Below are positions 1-8,083 of a DNA stretch of 64,000 bases, piece by piece. The stretch is taken from the NCBI RefSeq assembly GCF_010550245.1, contig NZ_JAAGLU010000019.1, positions 1 to 64,000 of the forward strand. The letters are read 5' to 3'. Position 1 is the stretch's first letter; each line of letters starts with the position of its first letter. The notes below the pieces were generated by a model. That model was not told the DNA's origin, made no database searches, and saw only the letters and a list, made by a program, of their open reading frames with translations. The translations under genes were made by a program, and so were the position numbers. The DNA comes from Streptomyces sp. SID12501 (GTDB taxonomy: Bacteria > Actinomycetota > Actinomycetes > Streptomycetales > Streptomycetaceae).

Positions 1-1059
1 GGCCGGCGAGCCGAAGGCTGCGAGCCGGTCGGCCAGCGCCGCCGCGTCCGCGACGAGCCGACCCGACGTCCGCCCGGTCGCGACCCGCGCCTCCAACAGC
101 ACCAGCCGGGCGTGCGCCTCCCACCAGCTGCGCCGCTGCCCGGCGAACAGACGTACGGCCACGGCCGCGCGGGCGATCGCGGTCTGCGGATCGTCCGCGA
201 GCCGGGCGGCCTTCGCGGCGGTCAGCAGCAGCTCCGCCTTGCGGGTGCTCTGCCCGCCGATGCCGTCGAGCACACCGAGCGCCGCATCGGCCTCCATGAC
301 CGCCTCGCGGGCCAGCCCGGCGGCCATCAGGACCTCGCAGCGACGGATGTAGAACATGAAGATCGGCGTGCCCAGCCGGGCGTACCGCTCGGCCGCCTCG
401 TCGAACAGGCGCAGCGCCGCGGGGATGTCGCCGGCCCGGTACGCGGCCAGCGCCCGGCTCTCGACGACGTCGGCCTTGTCGTGCTCCTGGCCGGTGGTGT
501 CCCACAGCTGTTCGGCGGCGGTGAAGTCGGCGTCGGCCCGCTCGGGGCGGCCGAGCGCCAGATGCACGGTGGCCCGCAGGGTCAGCGCCCGCGCCGTCCA
601 GATGGTGTCGTCCGCCTGCCGCAGCACGGGAATGGCCCGACGTACGTCGTCCAGCGCCTCGCGGTGATGCCCCAGCACCCACCACGCGTACGCCCGCCGG
701 TACAGCACGCGCGCGCGTGTATGGCCCGTACCCCGGTCGACGCCCTGCTCGAACGCCTCCAGGCCCTGCCGGGTACGGCCCGCGTGGACCAGCGCGACAC
801 CGAGCGTGCCGAGAACGTCCGCCTCGCGCTCCGCCGATCCGGCGTCCGCCGCGAGATCACGCGCGCGCCGCAGATGACGCAGGGCGACGCGCATGTCGCC
901 GAAGTCCCGCTGCCACATACCGATCACCTGATGGGCGACCGAGGCGTGAAACGGTGTCGGATCGCTGCCGAGGACGTTCTCCGCGCGCGCGAGGGCGTCC
1001 TTCGGGCGGGCGAACACCATCGGCAGTAGTTCGAGAACCGTGTCGCTTCCCGCTGTCAC
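1..1059 (-). CDS. TPR-repeat protein, probable N-terminal part of a CHAT-domain protease (partial)
   Basis: The reading frame is open from a GTG at 1059 to the window edge, giving 353 codons with no stop. The translation is alanine- and arginine-rich and made of repeated helical pairs of TPR type, for example stretches beginning ADVLGTLGVALVHAGR and ALTLRATVHLALGRPERA. No catalytic domain lies inside the window; the C-terminal part is missing. It is divergent from a subtilisin-sigma factor-acidic protein operon. From memory of actinobacterial genomes, TPR proteins in this position usually end in a CHAT (caspase-like) peptidase domain; that part is inference. The Shine-Dalgarno sequence before the GTG is weak, so the start may differ by a few codons. 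Confidence 0.7.
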   Translation of the reverse strand, partial: MTAGSDTVLELLPMVFARPKDALARAENVLGSDPTPFHASVAHQVIGMWQRDFGDMRVALRHLRRARDLAADAGSAEREADVLGTLGVALVHAGRTRQGLEAFEQGVDRGTGHTRARVLYRRAYAWWVLGHHREALDDVRRAIPVLRQADDTIWTARALTLRATVHLALGRPERADADFTAAEQLWDTTGQEHDKADVVESRALAAYRAGDIPAALRLFDEAAERYARLGTPIFMFYIRRCEVLMAAGLAREAVMEADAALGVLDGIGGQSTRKAELLLTAAKAARLADDPQTAIARAAVAVRLFAGQRRSWWEAHARLVLLEARVATGRTSGRLVADAAALADRLAAFGSPA

Positions 1060-1244
1060 CCAACGGATGGTAGTGCTCCGCGCCTCGCGTCATACAGGTT
1101 TGGCCATGGATAACTCGCTGTCCATCCCTGATCGATCCCTGTATCAACGAAATCGACGAACGTGTCGCGGCCCCTGTATCACGCGGCCGCACGGCGGCTC
1201 TCAATTACGGCAACAGGGGATCGGCTCAAGGGGGAGGACATTCC

Positions 1245-2687
1245 ATGGCACCTCAGCGTTTCCAGGAGCAGTTCGACCAGATCCAGCGCTCCATGCCCGG
1301 CGTCGAGCTGGCGATGGGGCCGGACGACTCAGCCGAGTTCATCTACGAGAAGGGCGTCGTCCTGGCCCGCGACGGCGAGGAGGCGCGGATCGTCGAGGAC
1401 GCCGTACGCGCGCACTTCACCGCGTCCGCCGGTCTGATCGCCGAAGAGGTGCGCCGGGCGAGCCCGGAGACCAACCGGTCGGGCATCACCCGGATCCAGG
1501 TCGGCGATCCGGCCCAGGGCGACAGGCGCGGCGACCGCGCGGTGGCGGGCGCGCTGCACGCGCTGAGGCAGACGGAGGGCAACGCGGGGCGCCGCCTGGT
1601 CAGCCGCAACCACGTGGTGCACATCGCCGGCGTCAACGCCTGCCCCGGCGACGAGCCCGTGCCCGTCCCGTACACCGCGGGGCCCAACCCGGCGGTGGCG
1701 GAGAGCGGCTACGACGCGGACAGCGCCGTCGGCGTCCTGGTCATCGACACCGGCCTGATGCACGACTACGCGTCCTACCCGGCGATGGCCCACGTCCAGG
1801 GCGACCCCCAGACGGACGAGTGCGACGCGAACGGAGTGCTCCAGCAGTACGCCGGGCACGGCACGTTCATCTCGGGGCTCGTCGCGGCCGTCGCCCCCAA
1901 CACGGACATCGTCTCCCGCAACACCCTCAACGACGCCGGCGCGATCCTGGAGTCCGAGTTCGGCGACAAGCTCTTCGAGGCCGTCGAACGCGACGGCTGG
2001 CCGGCCATCATCAGCCTCTCCGCGGGCACGTCGAACGGCAGTACGGAAGGCCTGCTCGGCCTCGCCGCGTTCATGGAGGCCCTGCGCGAGCAGCCGCGCA
2101 CCCTGCTGGTCGCCGCGGCAGGGAACAACGCCAGCGCCACCCCCTTCTGGCCCGCCGCCTACGCCGACAAGCCCGAGTACGCCCAGTCCGTGATCTCCGT
2201 CGGCGCCCTGCGCAGCGACGGCGAGTTCGGCGCCTGCTTCACCAACCACGGCGCTTGGGTGAAGGTCTACGCCCCCGGCGAGCGGCTCACCGGCGCGCTC
2301 ACCGGCTTCCAGGCGCCGGTGCCGTACATCTACCAGCACAGCACGTACGGCACCTGCCGCCACCACTTCACCTACGCCTGCACCTGCCAGGACCCCCAGC
2401 ACCTCGGCGTGCTCTCGGGGGACCACGAGACGACCTCGGGCACCCCGGACCAGGTGGTGTTCGAGGGGTTCGTACAGTGGAGCGGTACCTCGTTCGCCAC
2501 CCCGGTGGTCGCCGCGCTGATCGCCGCCCACATGACCGCGCACAAGGAGGCCGACCCGCGCGTCGCCCGGCAGCAACTCCTCGCGGCGAACACCGAGTTC
2601 GCGGAGGTCCGGGGCGCAGTGGTACCCGCGCTGATCCCGCCCACGTGGAGCCCGGTGCCGGTCGCGAGCATCCCGCCCGCCATATGA
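1245..2687 (+). CDS. S8 (subtilisin) family serine peptidase, no signal peptide
   Basis: A 480-aa peptidase with the full subtilisin triad: Asp168 in VIDTGL, His205 in GHGTFISG and Ser416 in SGTSFATP, plus the oxyanion Asn294 in AAGNN. The first 150 residues hold no signal peptide or membrane helix, so the enzyme probably acts in the cytoplasm, unlike most subtilisins. A Cys/His-rich insertion at about residues 370-392 (Cys371, 379, 381 with several His) could bind metal. A strong GGGGGAGG ribosome site precedes the ATG. It is the first gene of a short operon with a sigma factor and an acidic protein, divergent from the TPR protein. Its substrate is unknown; the genetic company points to regulated proteolysis rather than nutrition. 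Confidence 0.9.
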   Translation: MAPQRFQEQFDQIQRSMPGVELAMGPDDSAEFIYEKGVVLARDGEEARIVEDAVRAHFTASAGLIAEEVRRASPETNRSGITRIQVGDPAQGDRRGDRAVAGALHALRQTEGNAGRRLVSRNHVVHIAGVNACPGDEPVPVPYTAGPNPAVAESGYDADSAVGVLVIDTGLMHDYASYPAMAHVQGDPQTDECDANGVLQQYAGHGTFISGLVAAVAPNTDIVSRNTLNDAGAILESEFGDKLFEAVERDGWPAIISLSAGTSNGSTEGLLGLAAFMEALREQPRTLLVAAAGNNASATPFWPAAYADKPEYAQSVISVGALRSDGEFGACFTNHGAWVKVYAPGERLTGALTGFQAPVPYIYQHSTYGTCRHHFTYACTCQDPQHLGVLSGDHETTSGTPDQVVFEGFVQWSGTSFATPVVAALIAAHMTAHKEADPRVARQQLLAANTEFAEVRGAVVPALIPPTWSPVPVASIPPAI

Positions 2688-2728
2688 GGTCAACAGGCCT
2701 CCGTACAAGGACAAATCGAGTGAGGACC

Positions 2729-3373
2729 ATGCGCAGGACGAGTGGAGCACCCCCTTCCACGGCGTACGATGACTGGCCGTACACGAGGGGTGGGGACGTG
2801 GACCGAGCTGCGGTCGGCGCGTTGGTCCAGTCCGCCGTCGACGGTGACGCGGCGGGCTGGAAGGCGCTGGTGGAGGGGTTGAGCCCACTGGTGTGGTCGG
2901 TGGCGCGCGCCCACCGGCTGTCCGACGCGGACGCGCACGAGGTGTACTCGACCGTCTGGTTCCGCTTCGCCCAGCACCTGGGCCGTATCCGTGAACCGGA
3001 GAAGGCCGGTTCGTGGCTCGCGAGCACCGCACGGCACGAGTGCCTCAAGGTCATCAAGAGCAGCCACCGGATGACACCGACGGACGACGCCCAACTGCTC
3101 GACCGGATCAGCGACGACCGTACGCCCGAGCAGCGGGTGATCCAGTCCGAGGAGGCCTCCGCCGAGGCGGATCGCATCCGGCAGTTATGGCAGGAGTTCG
3201 AGGAACTCGGCGCCCGTTGCAGGCAGTTGCTGCGCATCCTGATGTCCACGCCGCCACCGAGCTACCAGGAGATCTCCGCCGGCCTCGGCATCGCGGTCGG
3301 CAGCATCGGCCCCCTGCGCCAGCGCTGCCTGCGCCGGCTGCGGGTACGGCTCGCCGCCCGGGGGGTGCTGTGA
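2729..3373 (+). CDS. ECF-like sigma-70 family sigma factor with a TTA codon
   Basis: A 214-aa protein with a sigma region 2 (about residues 30-105, with WKALVEGLSPLVWSVARAH and a region rich in Trp/Phe) and a region 4 helix-turn-helix at the end (YQEISAGLGIAVGSIGPLR). It should direct RNA polymerase to a small set of promoters. The gene lies 41 bp after the subtilisin gene and overlaps the next gene by GTGA. The start could instead be GTG 2798, which has a GAGGGG sequence before it and would give 191 aa. The in-frame TTA at 3185-3187 (Leu153) makes translation dependent on the bldA tRNA, which links expression to development. No obvious anti-sigma gene with a membrane segment is present nearby. 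Confidence 0.85.
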   Translation: MRRTSGAPPSTAYDDWPYTRGGDVDRAAVGALVQSAVDGDAAGWKALVEGLSPLVWSVARAHRLSDADAHEVYSTVWFRFAQHLGRIREPEKAGSWLASTARHECLKVIKSSHRMTPTDDAQLLDRISDDRTPEQRVIQSEEASAEADRIRQLWQEFEELGARCRQLLRILMSTPPPSYQEISAGLGIAVGSIGPLRQRCLRRLRVRLAARGVL

Positions 3374-3966
3374 ACGACGCGCACGACAACGACGGATTAC
3401 CCCACGACTCCGACGATATGGACGGCACGGCCGACATGAACGCCACCGACGATATGAACGGCTTCGACGCCGATGACGAACTGGACGGCGAGACTGACGA
3501 CTTGGGGGAGTTCGAGGGCGACGACTCGCTGGACAACGACCTCCTGGAAGAAACGCTGCGCCAGGCCGCCGCGATCATGGATCCGGTCCCGGCACAGCTC
3601 CAGCAGACCGCCGTGGAGGCCTACGCCCTGTACTCGCTCGACACCCGACTTGCCGAGCTGACCTTCGACTCGCTCGTCCACGGCATCCCCGTCAGAGGCG
3701 CTGAGGACCCACCCCGCATGCTGACCTTCCACACGGATGAACTGACGGTCGACATCGAGGTGACCGCGCACGGGCTGATGGGGCAGGTGCTGCCGCCGCA
3801 GGAGGTCAGGATCGAGGTGCTGAGCGGTCCGCAGCTCGCCTCACCGCCCACCCTCACCGCCGACGACATGGGCCGCTTCACCGGCGACCTGCACGTCACC
3901 GGCCCCTTCGCGCTCCGGCTGCGCACGGACGCGGAGGTCGTCATGACGGAGTGGCTGCGCGTCTGA
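3370..3966 (+). CDS. acidic protein coupled to the sigma factor
   Basis: A 198-aa soluble protein starting at a GTG that overlaps the sigma factor stop by four bases, so the two are translationally coupled. About 25 of the first 60 residues are Asp or Glu, with no Cys and no membrane helix; this looks like a disordered acidic arm. The remainder (from about residue 75) alternates short strands, such as LTFHTDELTVDIEVTAHG, and may be a small beta-sandwich. A TTA codon at 3397-3399 (Leu10) adds bldA dependence. I do not recognise a family with certainty. By position it could hold, modify or report on the sigma factor, or be the peptidase target; these are hypotheses only. Confidence 0.7.
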   Translation: MNDAHDNDGLPHDSDDMDGTADMNATDDMNGFDADDELDGETDDLGEFEGDDSLDNDLLEETLRQAAAIMDPVPAQLQQTAVEAYALYSLDTRLAELTFDSLVHGIPVRGAEDPPRMLTFHTDELTVDIEVTAHGLMGQVLPPQEVRIEVLSGPQLASPPTLTADDMGRFTGDLHVTGPFALRLRTDAEVVMTEWLRV

Positions 3967-3983
3967 CACGACGCACGACTGCC

Positions 3984-4012
3984 GGGGGCGGATCCGCTGC
4001 GGACCCGCCCCC
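3984..4012. terminator. bidirectional hairpin terminator
   Basis: A GC-rich inverted repeat (GGGGGCGG with CCGCCCCC, an A/C mismatch, then TCCG with CGGA around a 3-base loop) sits between two convergent genes, 18 bp after the acidic-protein stop and 12 bp after the transporter ATPase stop on the other strand. Confidence 0.6.
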
Positions 4013-4023
4013 GAACTCCGCCG

Positions 4024-5052
4024 TCAACCCACCGCGACCAGCGGGTAGTGGCAGGCGACCGCGCTCCCCGCTGCCGTCGTGACCAGCCGGGGCCGCTCCA
4101 CCGCGCACACCTCCCGCGCGTACGGACACCGCGTGTGGAAGGTGCAACCGGCCGGTTTTGCCACGGGGTTGGGCACGTCCCCGGTGAGGACGATCCGCTC
4201 CCGGCGCGGCGCGTCCGGGGCGCCGGTCCCGTCGTCGATCTCCGGCACCGCCGACATCAGCGCCTCGGTGTAGGGGTGCGCGGGAGCCCCGTACAGCGTC
4301 TCCGTGTCGGCGAGTTCGACGATCTCGCCGAGATACATGACCGCGATCCGGTCCGAGACGTGACGGACCACACCCAGGTCGTGCGCGATGAAGACGTACG
4401 TCAGCCCGAACTCGTCCTGGAGGTCGGCGAACAGGTTCAGCACCTGCGCCTGGATCGACACATCGAGCGCTGACACCGGTTCGTCCGCGACGATCAGCTT
4501 CGGAGAAGTTGCCAACGCCCGCGCGATACCGATGCGTTGACGCTGACCGCCGGAGAACTCGTGCGGATACCGGTCCAGATGGGCCGCCGCCAGCCCCACC
4601 ACGTCGAACAGTTCGGCCACCCGGCGCCGGACGGCGGCGCCATCCCCGTAACGGTGGATGAGCAGTGGCTCGGCGACGATGTCCCCGGCGCGACGGCGTG
4701 GGTTCAGGGAGGCCTGCGGGTCCTGGAAGACGAGCTGTATCCCCGGTCGTACGGGGCGCAGCCAGCGCGCGGACAGCTTGGTGATGTCCTGCCCGTCGAA
4801 CTCGACCCGCCCGCCGGTGATGTCGGTGAGCCGGACCAGACAGCGCCCGAGTGTCGACTTGCCGCAGCCGGACTCGCCGACGATGCCGAGGGTCTCACCC
4901 CCGCGCACCTCCAGCGAGACCCCGTCCACGGCCCGCAGCACCTTGCGGCGCCGGGTGAGGGAGTCGCCGCGCAGGGGGTAGTGCTTGGTGACGTCAGTGG
5001 CGCGCAGCAGCACGTCGGCGTCGCCGATTCCGGTCTGGGGGTCCGCTGTCAC
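4024..5052 (-). CDS. peptide ABC transporter ATP-binding protein (DppF/OppF type)
   Basis: A 342-aa ATPase that powers peptide import. It contains the Walker A motif GESGCGKS, the signature [14 protein letters not shown], the Walker B/DEPVSALD box and the C-terminal oligopeptide-transporter tail with the [10 protein letters not shown] cysteine motif. The GTG at 5052 overlaps the stop of the upstream ATPase gene by four bases and is a better start than the longer open frame to 5214. Last gene of a five-gene importer operon read leftward; it pairs with the other ATPase to form the heterodimeric motor. Confidence 0.92.
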   Translation of the reverse strand: MTADPQTGIGDADVLLRATDVTKHYPLRGDSLTRRRKVLRAVDGVSLEVRGGETLGIVGESGCGKSTLGRCLVRLTDITGGRVEFDGQDITKLSARWLRPVRPGIQLVFQDPQASLNPRRRAGDIVAEPLLIHRYGDGAAVRRRVAELFDVVGLAAAHLDRYPHEFSGGQRQRIGIARALATSPKLIVADEPVSALDVSIQAQVLNLFADLQDEFGLTYVFIAHDLGVVRHVSDRIAVMYLGEIVELADTETLYGAPAHPYTEALMSAVPEIDDGTGAPDAPRRERIVLTGDVPNPVAKPAGCTFHTRCPYAREVCAVERPRLVTTAAGSAVACHYPLVAVG

Positions 5053-6086
5053 GGCGCCGCCTTTCTGTCGTCCGCTGTCGAGTGCGCCGTACGGGCGGAC
5101 GCGCGCTCCCCGTCCGGCAGCCAGCAGGCGTCGAGGTGCCCCGACTCCCCCCGCAGCACCGGGCGTTCGTCGCACAGGTCGTGCCGCGCCGGGCAGCGCG
5201 GCGCGAACGCGCACCCCGCCGGCACACTGTCCGGCGACACGGGCACGCCCGCGATGGTGGGCAGCCGGCGCAGCCTCGGCCCGCCGACCCGGGGCACCGA
5301 GTCGAGCAGCCCCCAGGTGTACGGATGCCGGGGGCCGTGGAACACGGCCTGGCGCGGACCCTCCTCGGCCGCCCGCCCGCCGTACATGACCAGCACCCGG
5401 TCGGCGATCTCGGACACCACCCCCATGTCGTGCGTGATGAGCACCACCGCCGAACCGCGCGCGTTCAACTCCCGCATCAGGTCGAGGATCTGGGCCTGGA
5501 TCGTCACATCGAGCGCGGTCGTCGGCTCGTCGGCGATCAGCAGCGCCGGACCGCAGGCGAGGGCCATCGCGATGACCGCCCGCTGCCGCATACCGCCCGA
5601 GAACTCGTGCGGGTAGGCGTGGACCCGCGAACCGGCGTCCGGGATGCCCACGTCCGACAGCAGCCCGACCGCCCGGGCGAGAGCCTCCTTCCTGGACACC
5701 TTCTCGTGCGCCCGGATCTGCTCGGCGATCTGCCGGCCGACCGTGTAGACCGGCGTCAGCGCGGTCATCGGGTCCTGGAAGACCATCGAGATCTCCCGGC
5801 CGCGCACCGACCGCATCTCCTTGTCGGGGAGAGTCAGCAAGTCCCGCCCACGGAAGAGGACTTCGCCCGTGACGGTGACGTTGGGGCTGGTCAGCAGCCG
5901 CAGCACGGCCAGCATCGAGACGCTCTTGCCCGAGCCTGACTCGCCGACCACGCCCAGGATCTCGCCGGGGTCGACCGAGAAGGAGAGCCCGTCGACGACC
6001 GTCACCGTGCCGGTGCGCGTGCGGAAGGAGATCCGCAGATCCCGTACGTCCAGCAGGGGCTGCGGCGTCTGCAGTGGCTCAGGCAT
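5049..6086 (-). CDS. peptide ABC transporter ATP-binding protein (DppD/OppD type)
   Basis: A 345-aa ATPase with Walker A GESGSGKS, signature SGGMRQRAVIAMAL, Walker B with DEPTTALD, and the oligopeptide-transporter C-terminal tail with cysteines (CAFAPRCPARHDLC). It is the partner of the following ATPase and together they couple ATP hydrolysis to the two permeases. The ATG at 6086 lies inside the end of the permease gene, an 8-bp overlap, showing translational coupling within the operon. Confidence 0.92.
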   Translation of the reverse strand: MPEPLQTPQPLLDVRDLRISFRTRTGTVTVVDGLSFSVDPGEILGVVGESGSGKSVSMLAVLRLLTSPNVTVTGEVLFRGRDLLTLPDKEMRSVRGREISMVFQDPMTALTPVYTVGRQIAEQIRAHEKVSRKEALARAVGLLSDVGIPDAGSRVHAYPHEFSGGMRQRAVIAMALACGPALLIADEPTTALDVTIQAQILDLMRELNARGSAVVLITHDMGVVSEIADRVLVMYGGRAAEEGPRQAVFHGPRHPYTWGLLDSVPRVGGPRLRRLPTIAGVPVSPDSVPAGCAFAPRCPARHDLCDERPVLRGESGHLDACWLPDGERASARTAHSTADDRKAAP

Positions 6087-7047
6087 GGCGGGCCCTCGGA
6101 TCGAGTCGCGCGTACAGGATGTCGACCAGCGCGTTGGCGAGGACCACGAAGAACGCCGCGTACATGACCGTCCCCATGATCACGGGCAGGTCCAGGTTCT
6201 GCAGCGCGTCGAAGGTGAGCTTGCCGACGCCGGGCAGGCCGAAGACGACCTCGGTGAGCAGGGCCGCCCCGCCCACCAGCGCGCCGAAGTCCAGGCCGAA
6301 CAGCGACACGATCGGGATGAGCGAGCAGCGCAGCGCGTGCCGGACGAGGATCCGCCGCTCCGAGAGGCCTTTGGCCCGAGCGGTGCGTACGTAGTCCTCG
6401 CCGAGTGCGCTGACGATCTCGCCGCGCAGCAGCCGGGCGTAGATGCCGGCGTACAGCAGCGCCAGGGTCAGCCACGGGAAGAGCAGGTGCAGCGCCCACT
6501 GGCCGGGGTCCTTGCCCAGCTCCACGTACCCGGGCGGTGGCACCCAGGAGAACACCGAGTCGTGCAGACGTTTCTGGGTGAGGAGGTTGACGACCTCGCC
6601 GAGCCAGTAGGCGGGCAGTGAGACGCCGACGACGCCCACCAGCATGATCAGCGGGTCGGCGGCCGTGCCGCGCAGCGCGGCCGCCGCCGTGCCCATGAGG
6701 ATGCCGACCGTCATCCAGATGACCGCCGCGCCGATCACCAGCGACAGCGTCACCGGCATGGCCTGCACGATCTGCGGGATGACCTTCGAGCCGCGGTTGA
6801 CGAACGACTCCAGGTCCCGGTCGATCAACAGGTGCCGCATCATCAGCACATAGCGGACGGGCAGCGGCCGGTCGAGGCCGAAGGAGTGACGTACCTGGGC
6901 GAGGGTGGCCGGGTCGGCGTTGCGGCCCGCGATACGGGCGGCGGGGTCGACTCCCGGGGTGGCGAAGAAGATCAGGAACACCAGCACACTGATCGCGAAC
7001 ATCACCAGCAGGGCGGACAGGAAGCGCCGGAGCGCGAAGTACAGCAT
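6079..7047 (-). CDS. peptide ABC transporter permease (DppB/OppB type)
   Basis: A 322-aa inner-membrane permease. An N-terminal helix (residues about 5-29, VMFAISVLVFLIFFATPG) is typical of DppB proteins. The conserved ATPase-contact EAA-type loop with EDYVRTARAKGLSE and the final helices follow. Together with the DppC-type partner it forms the translocation channel. It is 4 bp from the upstream permease gene. Confidence 0.92.
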   Translation of the reverse strand: MLYFALRRFLSALLVMFAISVLVFLIFFATPGVDPAARIAGRNADPATLAQVRHSFGLDRPLPVRYVLMMRHLLIDRDLESFVNRGSKVIPQIVQAMPVTLSLVIGAAVIWMTVGILMGTAAAALRGTAADPLIMLVGVVGVSLPAYWLGEVVNLLTQKRLHDSVFSWVPPPGYVELGKDPGQWALHLLFPWLTLALLYAGIYARLLRGEIVSALGEDYVRTARAKGLSERRILVRHALRCSLIPIVSLFGLDFGALVGGAALLTEVVFGLPGVGKLTFDALQNLDLPVIMGTVMYAAFFVVLANALVDILYARLDPRARHA

Positions 7048-7051
7048 CGGA

Positions 7052-8083
7052 TCACACCCCTCCGCGCAGTCGGGCGTTCGGGTCGAGGGCGTCGCGAACC
7101 CCGTCGCCGAGGACGTTGAGGGCGGCTGTCGTCAGCGCGATGAGCAGCCCGGGGGCGATGGTCACGGTCGGGCGGGTGTACAGCAGTCCGAGGCCGTCCT
7201 CGATGATCGTGCCCCAACTGGCGTCGGGCGGCTGGACTCCGACGGACAGGAAGGACAGCGCCGACTCCGTGAGCATCGCCAGCGCGGTCATCAGCGGCAG
7301 GAACACGATCGCCGTGGGCAGCACGTTCGGCAGCACCTCCCGGCGCATCACCCGCAGGGCGGGCGCGCCCGACCCGATGGACGCCTGGATGAACTCCTTG
7401 TTCCGCAGCACCAGCACCTGCCCGCGCATCGGCCGGGCCACGTACGGGACATAGATCGCCGCGATGATCACGACCGGCAGCCACAGGCTCCCGGCCTCGA
7501 CGGTGACCGGTCCGAGGCTGAGCCCGTCGGTGAGCAGGACGACGGACAGACAGATGGCCAGCAGATACACCGGGAAGGCCCAGATGACGTCCAGGACACG
7601 GGAGATGACCGCGTCGACGACCCCGCCCGCGTACCCGGCGAGGACCCCGACGGCCGTACCGAGGACACAGCACAGCAGCGCCGCCGTGACCCCGATGAAC
7701 AGGCTGGTACGGCCGCCGTACAGCAGCCGGGCCATGACGTCCCGGCCCTGGTTGTCGGCGCCGAGGAAGTAGTGGCCGAAGTCCCAGGTGGGGCCGATGG
7801 GTGTGACGCCGAGGCCGAGCCCGGTGCTGCTCGGGGTGAGTACCGGCACGGTCTTCCCGTTCACGACGGTCGTCCCGGAGACATGGGACTGGAACGGGTC
7901 GGTGTGCGCGATGTGGTCGGCGTACAGCGGGGCGCACAGCGTCACCGCGACGACGGCGAGCAGAACGAGGGCCGCGGCCACCGCCGACCTGTTGCGCAAC
8001 AGGTCGGCGGCGGCGGTCCGCCAGGGGCCCGGCGAACGTCGCCGGGTCGTGGGGGATGCCAACTGGGTTGCTGCGCTGCTCAC
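7052..8083 (-). CDS. peptide ABC transporter permease (DppC/OppC type)
   Basis: A 343-aa permease with the short cytoplasmic N-terminus, a first helix at about residues 32-52 (AAALVLLAVVAVTLCAPLY), a periplasmic-side loop and the binding-protein-dependent permease core with five further helices (LGADNQGRDVMARLLYG is the family hallmark). The GTG at 8083 overlaps the stop of the solute-binding protein gene by four bases and is chosen over a longer frame to 8230 that would run through that gene. Confidence 0.92.
   Translation of the reverse strand: MSSAATQLASPTTRRRSPGPWRTAAADLLRNRSAVAAALVLLAVVAVTLCAPLYADHIAHTDPFQSHVSGTTVVNGKTVPVLTPSSTGLGLGVTPIGPTWDFGHYFLGADNQGRDVMARLLYGGRTSLFIGVTAALLCCVLGTAVGVLAGYAGGVVDAVISRVLDVIWAFPVYLLAICLSVVLLTDGLSLGPVTVEAGSLWLPVVIIAAIYVPYVARPMRGQVLVLRNKEFIQASIGSGAPALRVMRREVLPNVLPTAIVFLPLMTALAMLTESALSFLSVGVQPPDASWGTIIEDGLGLLYTRPTVTIAPGLLIALTTAALNVLGDGVRDALDPNARLRGGV

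Noticed and set aside
1040-3373. 777-aa open frame across the subtilisin and sigma factor genes
   Set aside because: Its first two thirds are an out-of-frame reading of the subtilisin gene; only the end, from 2729 on, is the sigma factor.
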